64,000 nucleotides of DNA from positions 35,124,811-35,188,810 of the forward strand of contig NC_045128.1 in the NCBI RefSeq assembly GCF_007655135.1, read 5' to 3'. The translations under genes were made by a program, and so were the position numbers. This document shows, piece by piece, positions 1 through 11,355 of this stretch (position 1 is its first letter; every line of letters begins with the position of its first letter). Source of the DNA: Punica granatum. Taxonomy: Eukaryota > Streptophyta > Magnoliopsida > Myrtales > Lythraceae. Below the pieces are notes generated by a model. It was not told the origin of the DNA. It saw only the letters and a list, made by a program, of their open reading frames with translations, and did no database searches.

Positions 1-130
1 GATCACTCGAGTTTCTTCTCGCCGCGATGGTCTTTGCCCATATAAAACTGCCCACTGCTATCACCAGCGGAATCCCGGCCTTCAGGATCACCGGCTTAAT
101 GACATCCACCTTCGACTTCGGTCCGTCCAT
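1..130 (-). CDS. 5' end of a gene leaving the window; N-terminal membrane anchor
   Basis: On the minus strand an ATG at 130 opens 43 codons that run without a stop to the window edge. The predicted N-terminus starts MDGPKSKVDVIKP and is followed by a hydrophobic stretch (about residues 13-34, core IPLVIAVGSFIWA) and then a basic AARR. This is the layout of an N-terminal signal anchor with a positive cytosolic flank. Codon use is GC-richer than the surrounding spacer, as in the confirmed genes here. I do not recognise the family: the conserved part must lie outside the window. The upstream side (131 onward) is where its promoter would be. It could be a chance ORF, but the clean start and amphipathic layout argue for a real first exon. 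Confidence 0.5.
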   Translation of the reverse strand, partial: MDGPKSKVDVIKPVILKAGIPLVIAVGSFIWAKTIAARRNSSD

Positions 131-1184
131 GCAGGAGGCTCAACCTGCCGCAAGCTCTTTTGCAGCTTTAGGATGATCGAATGGGACGGGAACCAATTCG
201 GTTCGATGATCGGTGGAGACGCTTGATGGGGTTAAGGAATGGTGCTTGCTTCGTGTCCTAATAATTGTTATGGAAGGTGGGTGGAGGGAAGGATTAAAGA
301 GAGATTCCTTGCCTTATTGATTGATGGTGCGATTGCGTTTCCTTTGTTTAGTGGGGCGGAACGTTGGTTTTTGACTATACTTTCTATGGAATGGAATGCA
401 ATATTGCAATGTCATTTGGCAATCTATGAGGGAATCTGATTCCCCCTTTCAGGCTATATCAAATCGACCGATCGATTTTCTGACTTGTGATCATAGCTTC
501 TCCTGAAACACGTGCTCATTTGGATTCGGTTTCCACCGGCAGCGACGTTCCGGGGAAAGAACGCCGCCGGATTCATGACCGATTAGATGTTTCCATGCGT
601 TCGTCTGTGGATTAGATGTTGCCTTCGAGTATATTTTGGATAAAAGGATTCAGAGAATGGTCGCGATAATGACAGACGTCAACACCTGCCAAATTAGAAT
701 ATCCCTATAAACCCACCTCTCCATATCCCGTCATAACCCGCAATCCAAAGAAGTCATTAATGTGATCAATAAACGGAGGTGGTGGTGCAGTGAGAATGTG
801 GATTTGGCTTTTCGAAACATTAAGAAACGAAATGAAAGTTGCTTTTTATTAAAGTTGTGTTCCAACACAAAGGTCTAGAAACGACGTCTGGAAATGGTTG
901 GGAAGGCAATTTTAACATATGGTATAATGCCCTTAACTTATGCTAAAGGGCAGTTGAGGACCGTCCTTACGTGCAATTTGAGCCCCACAAAGTACGAACA
1001 AAATTTTACAAGGAACACAGTATGACAAGATAGATACAATCTCAAAGAATGAATTGAAATTGTCACTGGTAGTTAAAACGTGAACCTACATTATACTCGG
1101 ATCTTGGACAAAAACACAGATTTCTCCGAACGATACGCTTGTCAAATGGTACAGAAACAACCTTTAACAGCAGCAAAATTAACT
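131..1184. other. Intergenic stretch, probable promoter side of the edge gene
   Basis: No ORF here has coding character; the 66-codon ORF at 239-439 has no recognisable domain. The stretch would contain the promoter of the minus-strand gene at the left edge. I see no clear TATA box, repeat or RNA gene. Confidence 0.5.
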
Positions 1185-4100
1185 TTGATGAGATTGATTG
1201 TGCTTCATCGTCATTTTTTTATTTCAATTTATTTTATTTTTTTGAAGTCTTTTGGTTGCTTGATTGATTATGAAATAAGGAATATCGGATCTCTCCGTAC
1301 CGACCAGAGAGCTTATTCGACATTCATTGCCTGAGATTCCGGCGTCTTATGGGCTGAGGCCCATAACTTTGGGCTGAAATGGATTCAAAAGTTATGGGCT
1401 TCGGCCCGTGAATTGAATCTCCTAGCCGGACAGACTGTCAGAGGTTTACAATGCGGAGCTTCTTGCGAATTTTGGAATTTGACCTGGGGAGAGTATGGAG
1501 AAGGTGTTTATGGTCACTGCAAATGCTCCCAATAAGATGCATTATAAATCACTAAGGTGACTTGTTACATGATCAAGTGCATATATTTTCATCTCGATGT
1601 TTAAGGAAATCACATGTTTTTACGCGTCACGAACTGCAATAACTTTAGATTCAATGGTACCCGATGACGACATATATGTAAGGTCATGCCCCCTGTTTGG
1701 TTGGCACAATAGTTTATTGTTCTGTGCGATGCCTCTAGCTACAGTTGAAAAGCAAGATATTAAAAGAGGCAGAAGAAGAAGAAAACAAGGAAACCTTAGG
1801 TGCCACATTATTAATATCTATGATCATGTATATTTGTTCATGGACTGTTTTTTTTTTCAGTGACAAAAATTGTGAAAAATATTACTCGTATAACTTCGAC
1901 TGGCGGAGCATTTAAGATTAGTCATTCTTTTAACAAGTGCATTTCTTGTTAAAAGAACTTATGTCTTCCTTTTTACGAGGATTAATACCGATCATTACTC
2001 AAGTAACAGTTTATTGGTTGAGTTATCATATTTTACATGTGTTAGGTCCAAGTTGAAATTTCAAGACCACATACTACACCTATCATATTATTATTGGGGG
2101 CGAGGATGAAATGGACCATATTCTCATTCCAACATTCAAAAGTTTTTTAAAAAAAAATCTCCGTATATTTGTAATTTATATAGTACGGAAAATTTAGATT
2201 TGTTGTGAATAATCTATTTATATTAAACATAGAGTTATAGTATGAAGAAAATTCGATTATGATATCAGCTCATATTATAAAATTATGTGATTCTATACAA
2301 TAAAACTCCAACAACGGAGCATTGATCAACAAAATTTTAAAATTATAATCGCGTCTACCATACACATTTCGGACACTTATAATGCATTTGATTTCAGAAT
2401 TGAAGTAACTTTGATTTTGATTGTAGAAAATGACAAATGAGTTGAAATTATAAATTTGACTTGGGAAACGTGTATTTTCGTTATATAGTGTGTTGAGTTA
2501 AAGTTAAAGTTAAAATTTTTTACTTAAAAAATGTATATTTTTGTTGTGTACTATATTAAATTAAAATTAAAATTAAAATCAAAGTGATTTTAACTTACAA
2601 ATCAAACGGGCCATAAAGCATGTCGAATAATTTCAGCATGTCTGATGCTGGACCCAGCACTGGATATTCAATATTTGTGATTTTGACGATCGAGGGGGCC
2701 ATCCAAGTCGATAAGAAAGAACATCAGACAATACAAGATGTGGGGCCCGTCGACACCACATGTGGGCCCCACTTTGTCCGTCACGTGGATTCTGGGATCA
2801 TCCCTCCCTCCAGATTTTATACTTTTCTTCGTTAGCGATAAACTCGTGCCAGCCCTTTTGTTTGGACAATAGTAATGAGAGTGAAAAACTAGGTTTAAGG
2901 GGGCCATTTTGATTCATAGTATAATTATTAAATAAATGAGAATATTAAGAATGACTATATATTTTAAAGATGGGCAAAATGCACTCACCTCCTTTTGAGA
3001 TTGGGAGATAGGGCACATAATCCATATATTTTGAATTTTTTTCTTAAAGCCATATATTTTCTATTTTACCTAATAAGGCCACCGTTTAAATAAAATGTTA
3101 GTGTAAGTCCTTCCTTACTTTTAAAATGTGTTCTTTAATTTTATAAATTTAAAAAAAATGACAAAAACAAAGTTTAAAAAAAAGGTGGGCAAAGAGAGAG
3201 GAGAAAGCTCTCCGACAATATTGCTTTGAGTACGACTACCATCACATCTCATAATTATTTGATGCAATTATACAGTTTAAAATATGGTGTGCTTGTTTGT
3301 GAATACGATTCGTTTTTTATTGTACCATTTCCATCTCCGGTGGCTTGTCTCTAGCCACCACCGTGTAAGACGAGGTGTTCGGCATCCCCGATGGCGTCGG
3401 CTAAGGTGGCAGTGGTATATGGCATCTCAACTGGCCCTTCTTCTCTTAATTTCTCCTTTATATTCGCGATTTTTAACTTTTTTCTTTTTTGAATATTTGA
3501 TTTTTGTTATTTTTCAAAACAAAAGAAATATTTTTAAAATGAAAATATTATGTAATGTGGACCTTATTTAGTAAAATATAAATGTATAGTCTTGAAAAGA
3601 AAGAGATGCAAAAGTTATGACCTCAATTGGTATTTTTTCTAAAAATAATGATTTTGTCAAATAAATCAGTCAGGATTGAGCATATTTTCTCAACAAATGT
3701 GATTGAGTGTTATTTCTCCAAATCTCAAGACAGGTGAGTGTATTTTACCCTTTAAAGAATTCTAATTTATTGTCAAATAAAGTGAATATTTAATTTCATT
3801 TAAATCGAATTATAATCATGAAAAAATTAGTTGATAAAATTAGGAGTTCATAAAGAAATTGAGATTATTGCATAGACAAAATTAAAATTTGTCGCATTAT
3901 TCTTACCGATTGGTAAATTTTTTGAATTTTCAAAACAAAAACAAAAAATAATAGAAGGTTTCGTTTTATGGTAAAAAAAATTCATTTATTTATCAACATT
4001 ATGAATTATAGTCGTCCAGGAACTGAATCTCACTCTCTGAAAAGTATTGGAGCTGGAATAAAAATGTATTTTCTCATCACCAAATCAATCTGTGCAAGAT

Positions 4101-4450
4101 GGAGATATATGTATATACACATATACACATATGTGGCGGTAAAGAAGGAAAATAAATCAAGCTAATTAAGGAGAAAATCAAGGAAGATTATAATACAAGT
4201 AATCAGGGAAGTTACGGTGTGCCAAAAAAAAAATCAGGGAAGTTATGGAGGATTCTAGAATTTTACACCACTATTAATTATTAACCAAAATATCTTTTGC
4301 GCGCATTAAATGGAGAAAGAAAAAAAGTTAATTGGAGGAGATTTTTGTTCTTTTTCTTTAGAATTTTGAGCTGAAATCCACCAGCGTAATCTTAAAATAT
4401 CGCCTAGTTAATTGGTATTTTTCTTTATAGGCTGAACTGAAGGCCATAAC
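1185..4450. repeat. Old tandem duplication, copy 1
   Basis: Segments of this stretch recur in the same order downstream: 1185-1340 matches 4735-4860, 1340-1580 matches 4890-5100, 1570-1810 matches 5110-5330, 2090-2390 matches 5345-5630, 2615-2935 matches 5635-5945, and 3940-4270 matches 6270-6540. Copies differ by many substitutions and indels, so the event is old. No protein-coding gene is visible in either copy. Confidence 0.7.
2383..2612 (-). mobile_element. MITE, (T)TTGGTTTGAT family, copy 1
   Basis: An AT-rich block of about 230 bp with imperfect terminal inverted repeats: the left end carries CATTTGATTTCAGAATT and the right end AAATCAAACGGGCC. It has no coding capacity. The trinucleotide ATA flanks both sides. 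A related element in opposite orientation is at 6057-6221. Size and structure suit a non-autonomous DNA transposon; the superfamily cannot be fixed by eye. Confidence 0.6.
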
Positions 4451-4620
4451 TTTGAGCGGAAACGGAGTCAAAAGTTATATGCTTCGCCTCGTGAATTGGA
4501 TCTCCTTGCTAGACAAAGTTTTACGATGGGGAGTTTCTTGCAAATTTTGAAAGTTTGAGGGGGAGACACAAAGAGAGGGGGTATGGAGAAGGTGTTTATC
4601 TTCACTCCAAATGGGGTGAC
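4430..4620 (+). repeat. Local extra copy of the 1340-1530 segment
   Basis: The motif GGCCATAACTTTG followed by a block ending in GTGAATTGGATCTCCTT occurs here, at 4909-4977, and in diverged form at 1360-1425. There are therefore three copies of this roughly 190-bp segment, two of them inside the second half of the old duplication. Non-coding. Confidence 0.6.
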
Positions 4621-6056
4621 CCATTTTTTTTGGGGTGGTCCTAGACCCTAACCATTAGTACTTTAGGCGACCTTTTCGAAGGTTCGGCAAAAAAAGATCA
4701 CCCTAGGTTCGTGTTCTTGTAGTGACTTCTATGAGATTGAATACGCTTTATCGTTAACTTTTTTATTTTACTTCATTTTTTTCGAAGTCTTTAATTGCTT
4801 CATTAATTCCTTATAATTAGAAATGAATTTCTCCCCATATGCCACTGAGAGCTCATTTATGTCTTGGAAACAACATCATTCTTCTTGGGCTTGTGATCAT
4901 ATAGGCTGAAGGCCATAACTTTGGACTGGAATGGAGTAAAAAATTATTGGTTTCGACTTGTGAATTGGATCTCCTTACCACTGGGGAGTTTCTTGCAAAT
5001 TTTGAAAGTTTGAGTGGGAGACAAAGAGAGAACGTATGGAGTACGTGTTTATCTTCGCTGCAAATGCATGCAATAAGATGCATTATAAATTGCTAAGGCG
5101 ACTCATTACATGATCCGTGCTTAAATTTTCATCTCGATGTTTGAGGAGATCACATCTTCTTATGTGTCACGAACTGCAATAATTTCGACGAGAAATTACA
5201 TATAAGGTCATGTCCCACGCGTTTGGTTGTGCACAATAGTTTATTGTTCTTTGTTATGCCTCTTGCTACGGGTTAAAAGCAAGATGTTAGAATAAGAAGA
5301 AGAAACAACGAAACTTTAGGTGCCACCATTGTATGTATATTATATATGATATAAAATGGACCGTCGCCCCAATTCAACTTTCAAAACCAAAAAATGCGTA
5401 TATTTGTAATTCATATAGTATGACAAATTAAGATTTGTTATGAATAATCTATTTTAATTAAAAAAAGAGTGATAGGAATGTAATTCGGTAACGGTATCAG
5501 CTCATATATTATAAAAATATGAGGTTCTATATTATAAAACTCCAACAATGGAGCACTGATTAAGGGATTAACTAATAAATTTTGAAATATAATAATCGCG
5601 TCTACCAATCACATTTCGGGGTCTAAGTACATTAGAACAATTTCAGCAAGTCTAATACAGTGATACTGTACGCAGCGCAGGATAAATGTGCTTATTGATG
5701 ACCGCGTGGGCCATCCAAGTCAAACAAGAGACAACATCACATGATTCTCATCCGAGGATGTGGACTCGACCATATCACCGTCCACGTACGTAGGCCCCAC
5801 TTTGTCCATCACGCACGGGGCTCCCAGATTCTTCCTCCCTCCCAACTTATACTTTTCTTCGTTTGAAAATGAACTCGTACCGGCCTTTTTTTTTTTTTGG
5901 GGACAATAACGATGAGAGTGAAAACTACGTGTAGGGGTCATTTGGTTTGAACATTGTTAGATTAATGTGAGTGTTAAGAATGACAATATATTTTAGTGAA
6001 TGCTAATTTATTGCCAAACAAGGGGAATATTTAAATTGCATCTAAATCGAATTATA

Positions 6057-6221
6057 GGGCCCGTTTGGTTTGATAGTTTGATTTTAGAATTATGATTTTA
6101 ATTTTAATTTTATTCATTACACAACAAAAACACACGTTTCCCAAGTTAAATTTATAATACCATATCATTTGTCATTTTCCACAATCAAAATCAAAATTAC
6201 TTTAACTCTGAAATCAAACGC
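6057..6221 (+). mobile_element. MITE, GGGCCCGTTTGGTTTGAT family, copy 2
   Basis: The element starts GGGCCCGTTTGGTTTGATAG and ends GAAATCAAACGC, forming terminal inverted repeats, with ATA on both flanks. The equivalent place in duplication copy 1 (about 3806-3815) lacks it, which gives an empty site and marks this as an insertion after the duplication. Confidence 0.65.
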
Positions 6222-6599
6222 ACTCATAATTATCCGCAGTAGAGTTACCTGGAAATAAAAATTACCCTCTAACAACTACGAGTTATATTCGTCCAAGAAA
6301 TGAATTTCATTTTTTTGAAAGTCTTGAAGCTTGAATGGCAATGTATTTTCTCATTCACTCAAATCAATCTGCAGGAGATGGATATATATATATATATATG
6401 CACACACACATATACATATATACATTAGCCCTCTAACAGCTAGTGGCGGCAAAGAAGGAAAATAAATCAAGCTAATTAAAGAGAAAATCAAAGAAGATTA
6501 TTATGCGAGTAATGGGGGAATTTATGGAGGATTCTAAACTTATACGCCACTATCAATCAATATTCCCTAAATTTCTTCTTCTTCTTTTTTTTCCTATAA

Positions 6600-6758
6600 G
6601 GGAGATCGCGGATGTAGTACTATTTATTAAGTAGAATTTCTATAGTTAATAATTAATAAATATGAATAGTCACACTGGGTATCGAATTTGAAACATTTTG
6701 ATTATCATATGAGAGTGTACGTCATTGCGCTATTCTCTTTGATATTTTATAATGTCTT
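6600..6758 (-). mobile_element. tRNA-derived SINE-like element, copy 1
   Basis: Read on the minus strand, a head resembling tRNA promoter boxes (ATAGCGCAATGACGTACACT, then a B-box-like AATTCGATACCC) is followed by a body containing TTATTAACTATAGAAATTCT. Eight similar segments occur in this window. No ORF. Confidence 0.6.
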
Positions 6759-6900
6759 TTTGCAGGCGGCACAATAGAGCATATAAAGAAAGAAATGGCT
6801 AGTTGAAGATTTGTTCTTTTTCGAGGAATTCTAAGATGGGATCCGTGAGAGTAATCTAAAAAATATCACCCATTTAATTGGTATTTTTCTTATCCAGCGA

Positions 6901-8509
6901 GATAATTTGTCTTTGGGAAATATATCAAGTCTATTCCAGAGAATTTTTATCCTGCCATATAAAGTAATTTACTAGAGAAAGTGTGATGAGTTGCGGAAAT
7001 ACCCGAAATTTCTCACTATTTAAGCGGACCCTGAAAAAGAGAAATACAATACTGCCCATTTTTTATTTGTATCGTGGCCCAGTGCACAACAGCCAATAAA
7101 TTCCGCTGAAGCCCGACCAAAATGGAGCACGAAATTTACTATCACTCACTATGCATTGATTAATAACTTCGTACTAGCCTTTGTTTGTACAATGCGCGGA
7201 TTTGGTGTATATTTTGCTTAAATTTGTATTAAAAATATAATTAAAATTAGCAAATTCTAATTGAATTTTTTTTCATTGTTGATATAATCATCATATTTTG
7301 AAAACTCTAGTAATGACTGAAATATACAACTATAAGAAAAATATCATCGATTTTTTTATCAAGTGATTTCTTCTTGGAATATTCCTATTTTCAATTTGCA
7401 TCAAATATATTTTTATAAGTGAACCAATTACCATTTAATTCTATTTTTCTTTTAACTCTTTTTAAGAATCTCATAATTAATGATTTTCACGTACTATAAA
7501 AATACGAAATATATTTGTTCTTTTTTAATAAATTATAAGAATCAAAATATTAAATTATAGTACACAATGTTTCTTCATTAATATATCATCAATATTAAAT
7601 ATATATACATATACTTAATTGGTGTGATTATAAAATAAGAGTGAGAAGCTTATTTACAAAATTTATCTAAAATACTTTTGAGTATTGTAAGGGTAGAAAA
7701 GTTCTAAGATCTTTTATTTGATATACTTATTTAAAAAAGATCTCTTATTTGAAATAATTTATTGAAAATAAAATTAAAACTGATTAAATATTTTTAGAAA
7801 ATAAAATTAACTAGTTACACTTAAATATTTCATACGCATATAATGTACCAATTCTCTTTTACTGTAATATAGATAGATATAGATACTTAAGGTCATACAT
7901 TGTCAGTAATTTCACGTTATACAGTTATGAAAGCATATAAAGACAGTAATATTTGCCTTATTTTCAAGTTGTAAAATTATTGGAATCTTGTTCAACCCAC
8001 AAAAGTTACTTACATAGCGTTTGGTAATGAAGTTAAATATGATTTAATTTGATTTAAGGAGATGAATACAAAAGTAGTTTGGAAAAATATGTGAGAGAAC
8101 TTGAAAAATAAGATAAAAAAGTAATGATTGTGTTGTTGAATTGAGGAAAAAATGTTAAAATTGAAAAAAAAATGTTGAATAGTTGAGAAAATTTAATATT
8201 GAAAATTTAATTATTATAAAGATAAGAATAAGTATGAGACATAATTTAGATAAAAATAAAAAATAATGATTGTATTGTTGAATTGAAGAAAAAGTTAAGT
8301 TTTTTTATAAGTAATATTAAGATTTTATTACTAAGAAGGTAGCGATACATCAAGATTATGATAAACCTCAAGCATACAAAAAGAGAGAGAAAATTGGACT
8401 CGTTGTCGTATTGGCTTAAGTCATGTATATGAGGGTTACTGAACGTGGAATCCAAGTACATTTTCAATATGAGAGTAGAGCTAGTAACCTAACGATATCA
8501 TAAACAACG
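6901..8509. other. AT-rich intergenic stretch
   Basis: Very AT-rich with many homopolymer runs and no coding ORF. A weak MITE-like block lies at about 8018-8300 (starts GCGTTTGGTAATGAAGTTAAA, with repeated TTGTTGAATTGA motifs resembling the elements at 12543 and 52829). Nothing else supported. Confidence 0.45.
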
Positions 8510-8511
8510 CT

Positions 8512-8585
8512 TTTCGAATATTGTTAAGTTAAGTTAAGTTAAGACATTATTAAGTTAAATTATGTTAAGTTAGGTTAAGTAAAGT
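8512..8585 (+). repeat. Degenerate (TTAAG)n microsatellite
   Basis: About ten TTAAG pentamers, interrupted by ACATTA and TTAAATTATG variants. A simple-sequence array; it is not a telomeric repeat (TTTAGGG). Confidence 0.8.
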
Positions 8586-8859
8586 TTATTTTTGTAAAAA
8601 AAAAAGTACAAAAATTCCTTTGTGGTTTAGGATCCGAAAAAATTGCATCTTGTGCTTTTATTATGAACAATTAGCTGCCCTATGATGTACTCCGTTTAGG
8701 GGGGTTACGACGTTAGTTTTTTTTTTTTTCATTTTTAGTTCTCAATCTTTAGCCTTTTAATTATTTTGATTCTAAATCTTTTTTCTTGTATCATTTGTAT
8801 TCTCAACTTTTCATTTTTTTCATTTAAGTCCTAGAAAGAAAATCGAAAGGGAAAGAAGG

Positions 8860-9330
8860 GTTGGCGACCTCGACCCTTCCACTGAGGTCGCCAGTCCTTC
8901 GTGGGTACCAGCGACATCGGAGGAGGGATCAGGTCGCCGATTAGCGGCCCCAGCCCCAAAATCAACCGAGGCCTCCGAGTCGGAGCTCTCAATCAATTCA
9001 CGGGGCTGGGCCGTCTATCGGCGACCATGACCCCTCAACCGAGGTCGATGGCGTCATCCGTGGGTATCGGTGACCTCGGTGAAGGGGTCTAGGTCACCGA
9101 TTGGCGGTCTCAACCCCCGAATCAACCGGGAACTCCGACATCAAGCTTCGACGACCTTCGTGGGCACCGGCAGCCTCTATAGAGGGGTTGGGATTGTCAA
9201 TTGGTGACCCTAGCCTGCAAATCGATCGGCAATTCCAACTCGAATCCCCTAGTCGATTCGGAGGCTGAGGCCACCAATCGGTGACCCCAACCCCTCCTTC
9301 CATTTCGATTTTCTTTCTACGACTATTCTG
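8860..9330 (+). repeat. GC-rich diverged tandem repeat block
   Basis: GC-rich island inside AT-rich DNA. Three diverged units start at about 8896, 9055 and 9159. Each has a TTCGTGGG(T/C)ACCGG-like opening, then a CACCGATTGGCGGTC-like core, then an AATCAACCG-like segment. ORFs on both strands (63 and 79 codons) are by-products of the repeat composition and have no recognisable domain. Probably part of a transposon rather than a gene. Confidence 0.55.
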
Positions 9331-9557
9331 CATTTAAAAGGGGGAATTTACATATAGGATTACCGCTTGTCTTTGGTAAGTTCTCTATAAGGACTTGTGA
9401 AGCTTTGATAGAGAGGATTACTAAGCGTATAAAAACCTAGTCTGTCAAGTATCTATCTTATGCATGCAGAGTTCAATTGATCAATTATGTTCTTTTTAGC
9501 ATAGCAAATTATTGGTGCTTGCACTTTATATTACCTAAGAGATCTATTAGATTTGTG

Positions 9558-10815
9558 CACCAAAAGTGTTTAGGATTTCTCTAGAAGGGTCTTGAACAAC
9601 ATACCGGGGGAGACAAAGTCAAGTGGGAGTTAGTATTTCTTCCCAGGAGGGAGGGTGGGCTTGGCATAAAAGATCTAGCCATTTGGAATAAGGTTTGTGT
9701 CCTTAAAAATCCGTGGTCTAGTCTTGTTAAGGCCAGATTCCTTTGGGTTGCTAGGGTGCATAGATACCTGCTACGAAGAAGAAACTCGTGGTCATTGAAA
9801 GTTGCTGGTGATTGTTCATGGAATTCGTGAAAATTGCTACAACTAAGACATATGCTCTCGCCTTATGTCAGTTCTAGAATTGGTTCAATGTATCTTTTTG
9901 ATTTGATCCCTGGCTGCATATAGGACCTTTGATTAAGTACTATGAAAGGGGAACCGAGTGTTTTCCAAGTATATGACAACATGCCACGGTTAGTGTAGTG
10001 TTGCTTAATGGTAGTTGGGTTTGACTGAAAAGTTCAAATCCCTATGCTACCTCCATTCATGCTTTAGCTGCTCAAGTGGAACTTGTTGCACGGGATATTG
10101 TAGTCTGAACACCTCATGAATCTAGACAATACTCTCTTTACAGTACTTGGGGCCGCTTTAGGCCAAGAGGACACAAAATGGAATGGACGGGAGCAATTTT
10201 GTTTGATGGGCATACGCCTAGCTCACCTTTCATTAGCTGGTTATGTGTGCTCGATAGATTAAGCACTAAGGACAGATTTGATGTTGTAACTACAGAATGT
10301 GAGTTTTGCAGAAGCCATTTGGAGTCTCACGATCACCTATTCTTTACTTGTCCCGTTACACAAGCAATATGGAGAAGTCTAATAGCTTGAATTGGAGTAC
10401 AGAGACCTCACCTCGATTGGCATTCAGAGTTGTAATGGATGTCATCTTTCAAAGGCACGAAACTTGACACAATATGTTTGAAGCGTCTCTGGACGCATTA
10501 TACATATCGAATATCGCGTGAACGATATGCAAGAATCTACAAGAAAAATGCCATGTCTATATCAGCTTTCATACAACAAATCTTGTTGAGGTGAAAAAGC
10601 GAGTTTTGATTCTTCCTAACATTTCTTTAAAGCTTGTACATTTTGTATATGCTAAGTCTTTAGCAAATTGAATGTGGATAGGGGAGAGTGAGTTATATTG
10701 TATCCCTTTGGGGATGAGTTATTGTTTGTTTGATGGACTGCTTGGGCGAATGGTTTTAATATTGTAAATGTTTCTTGATTTTTAATGAAGTTTTACCACT
10801 CACCCAAAAAAAATA
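9558..10815 (+). pseudogene. Truncated L1-type LINE, reverse transcriptase C-terminus and zf-RVT
   Basis: Fragmented reading frames in several phases spell the C-terminal part of a plant non-LTR retrotransposon polyprotein: an upstream piece with GGLGIKDLAIWNKV (about 9657-9700), typical of the region after the reverse transcriptase. The zf-RVT segment at 10178-10390 contains LSTKDRF, CEFCRSHLESHDHLFFTCP and IWRSL, giving the C-x2-C...H-x-C zinc-binding pattern. Many stops and frameshifts lie between, so it is dead. It ends at an A-tract (10806-10814), as expected for the 3' end of a LINE. The 5' part (ORF1, endonuclease, most of the RT) is missing, which is the usual 5' truncation. Confidence 0.8.
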
Positions 10816-11355
10816 GTGAGATAGTGTATAAGGGGTTTTTGTGCGATGAAGAGTGCAGTTCTTGCTCGAGCCCACTAGTAGGATTACTTGTTTGCTATTG
10901 TTGTAGGTGATCGTCGGGCCAATGTTCTTATCACCTAGTGGAATCCCACCGGAGGCCCTACGTGGAACCCTTCATAAGCTGGGCTTGTGATCATTTGTCC
11001 TGATCGTGGAGGCGCCAATCGAAATCTTCAGTCAGGCAATCCGAAAACCCTCATCGGGTTACTTGCACAATTTTGTGTTTATTTCTAGACCTATGAAACC
11101 GTGCAGTAACTCGATATGGAAATTTATAATTAGACGACTAAAGCTTTCGATTAGCGCACCCAGGATCGGGACGAATGATCATGAGCTCGGCTTATGAAAG
11201 ACTGCTCGAGAGGCCTTCGATGGGATTCTAATAGGTGACAAGAACGTTAACACAGTGGTTACCTACAACAATAGCAAATAAGTGATCGCAGTAGTGGGCT
11301 TTTGCTACAAAATTGAGCATGCACAGTACTTTTCATTGTACAAAAAGCCCTCACG
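10816..11355. mobile_element. Fold-back element with arms of about 215 bp
   Basis: The left arm (about 10816-11035) and the right arm (about 11130-11355) are imperfect reverse complements of each other. Matching landmarks are TTTGCTATTGTTGTAGGT at the left and its reverse complement ACCTACAACAATAGCAAA at the right, and GTGATCATTTGTCC against GGACGAATGATCAT. The loop of roughly 95 bp is unrelated. Long TIRs without coding capacity fit a non-autonomous Mutator-like or fold-back DNA transposon. It starts directly at the LINE A-tail. A fragment resembling its right end recurs at about 11500-11530. Confidence 0.65.

Larger units (their letters stand above)
4735..6900. repeat. Old tandem duplication, copy 2
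   Basis: Diverged second copy of 1185-4450, shortened by deletions relative to copy 1. It carries its own later insertions: a MITE at 6057-6221 and a SINE at 6600-6758, neither found at the equivalent place in copy 1. A TA/CA-rich microsatellite lies at 6385-6425. No gene recognised. Confidence 0.65.

Noticed and set aside
8512..8585. (TTAAG)n array considered as interstitial telomeric repeat
   Set aside because: The unit is TTAAG, not TTTAGGG, and it is too short and degenerate.
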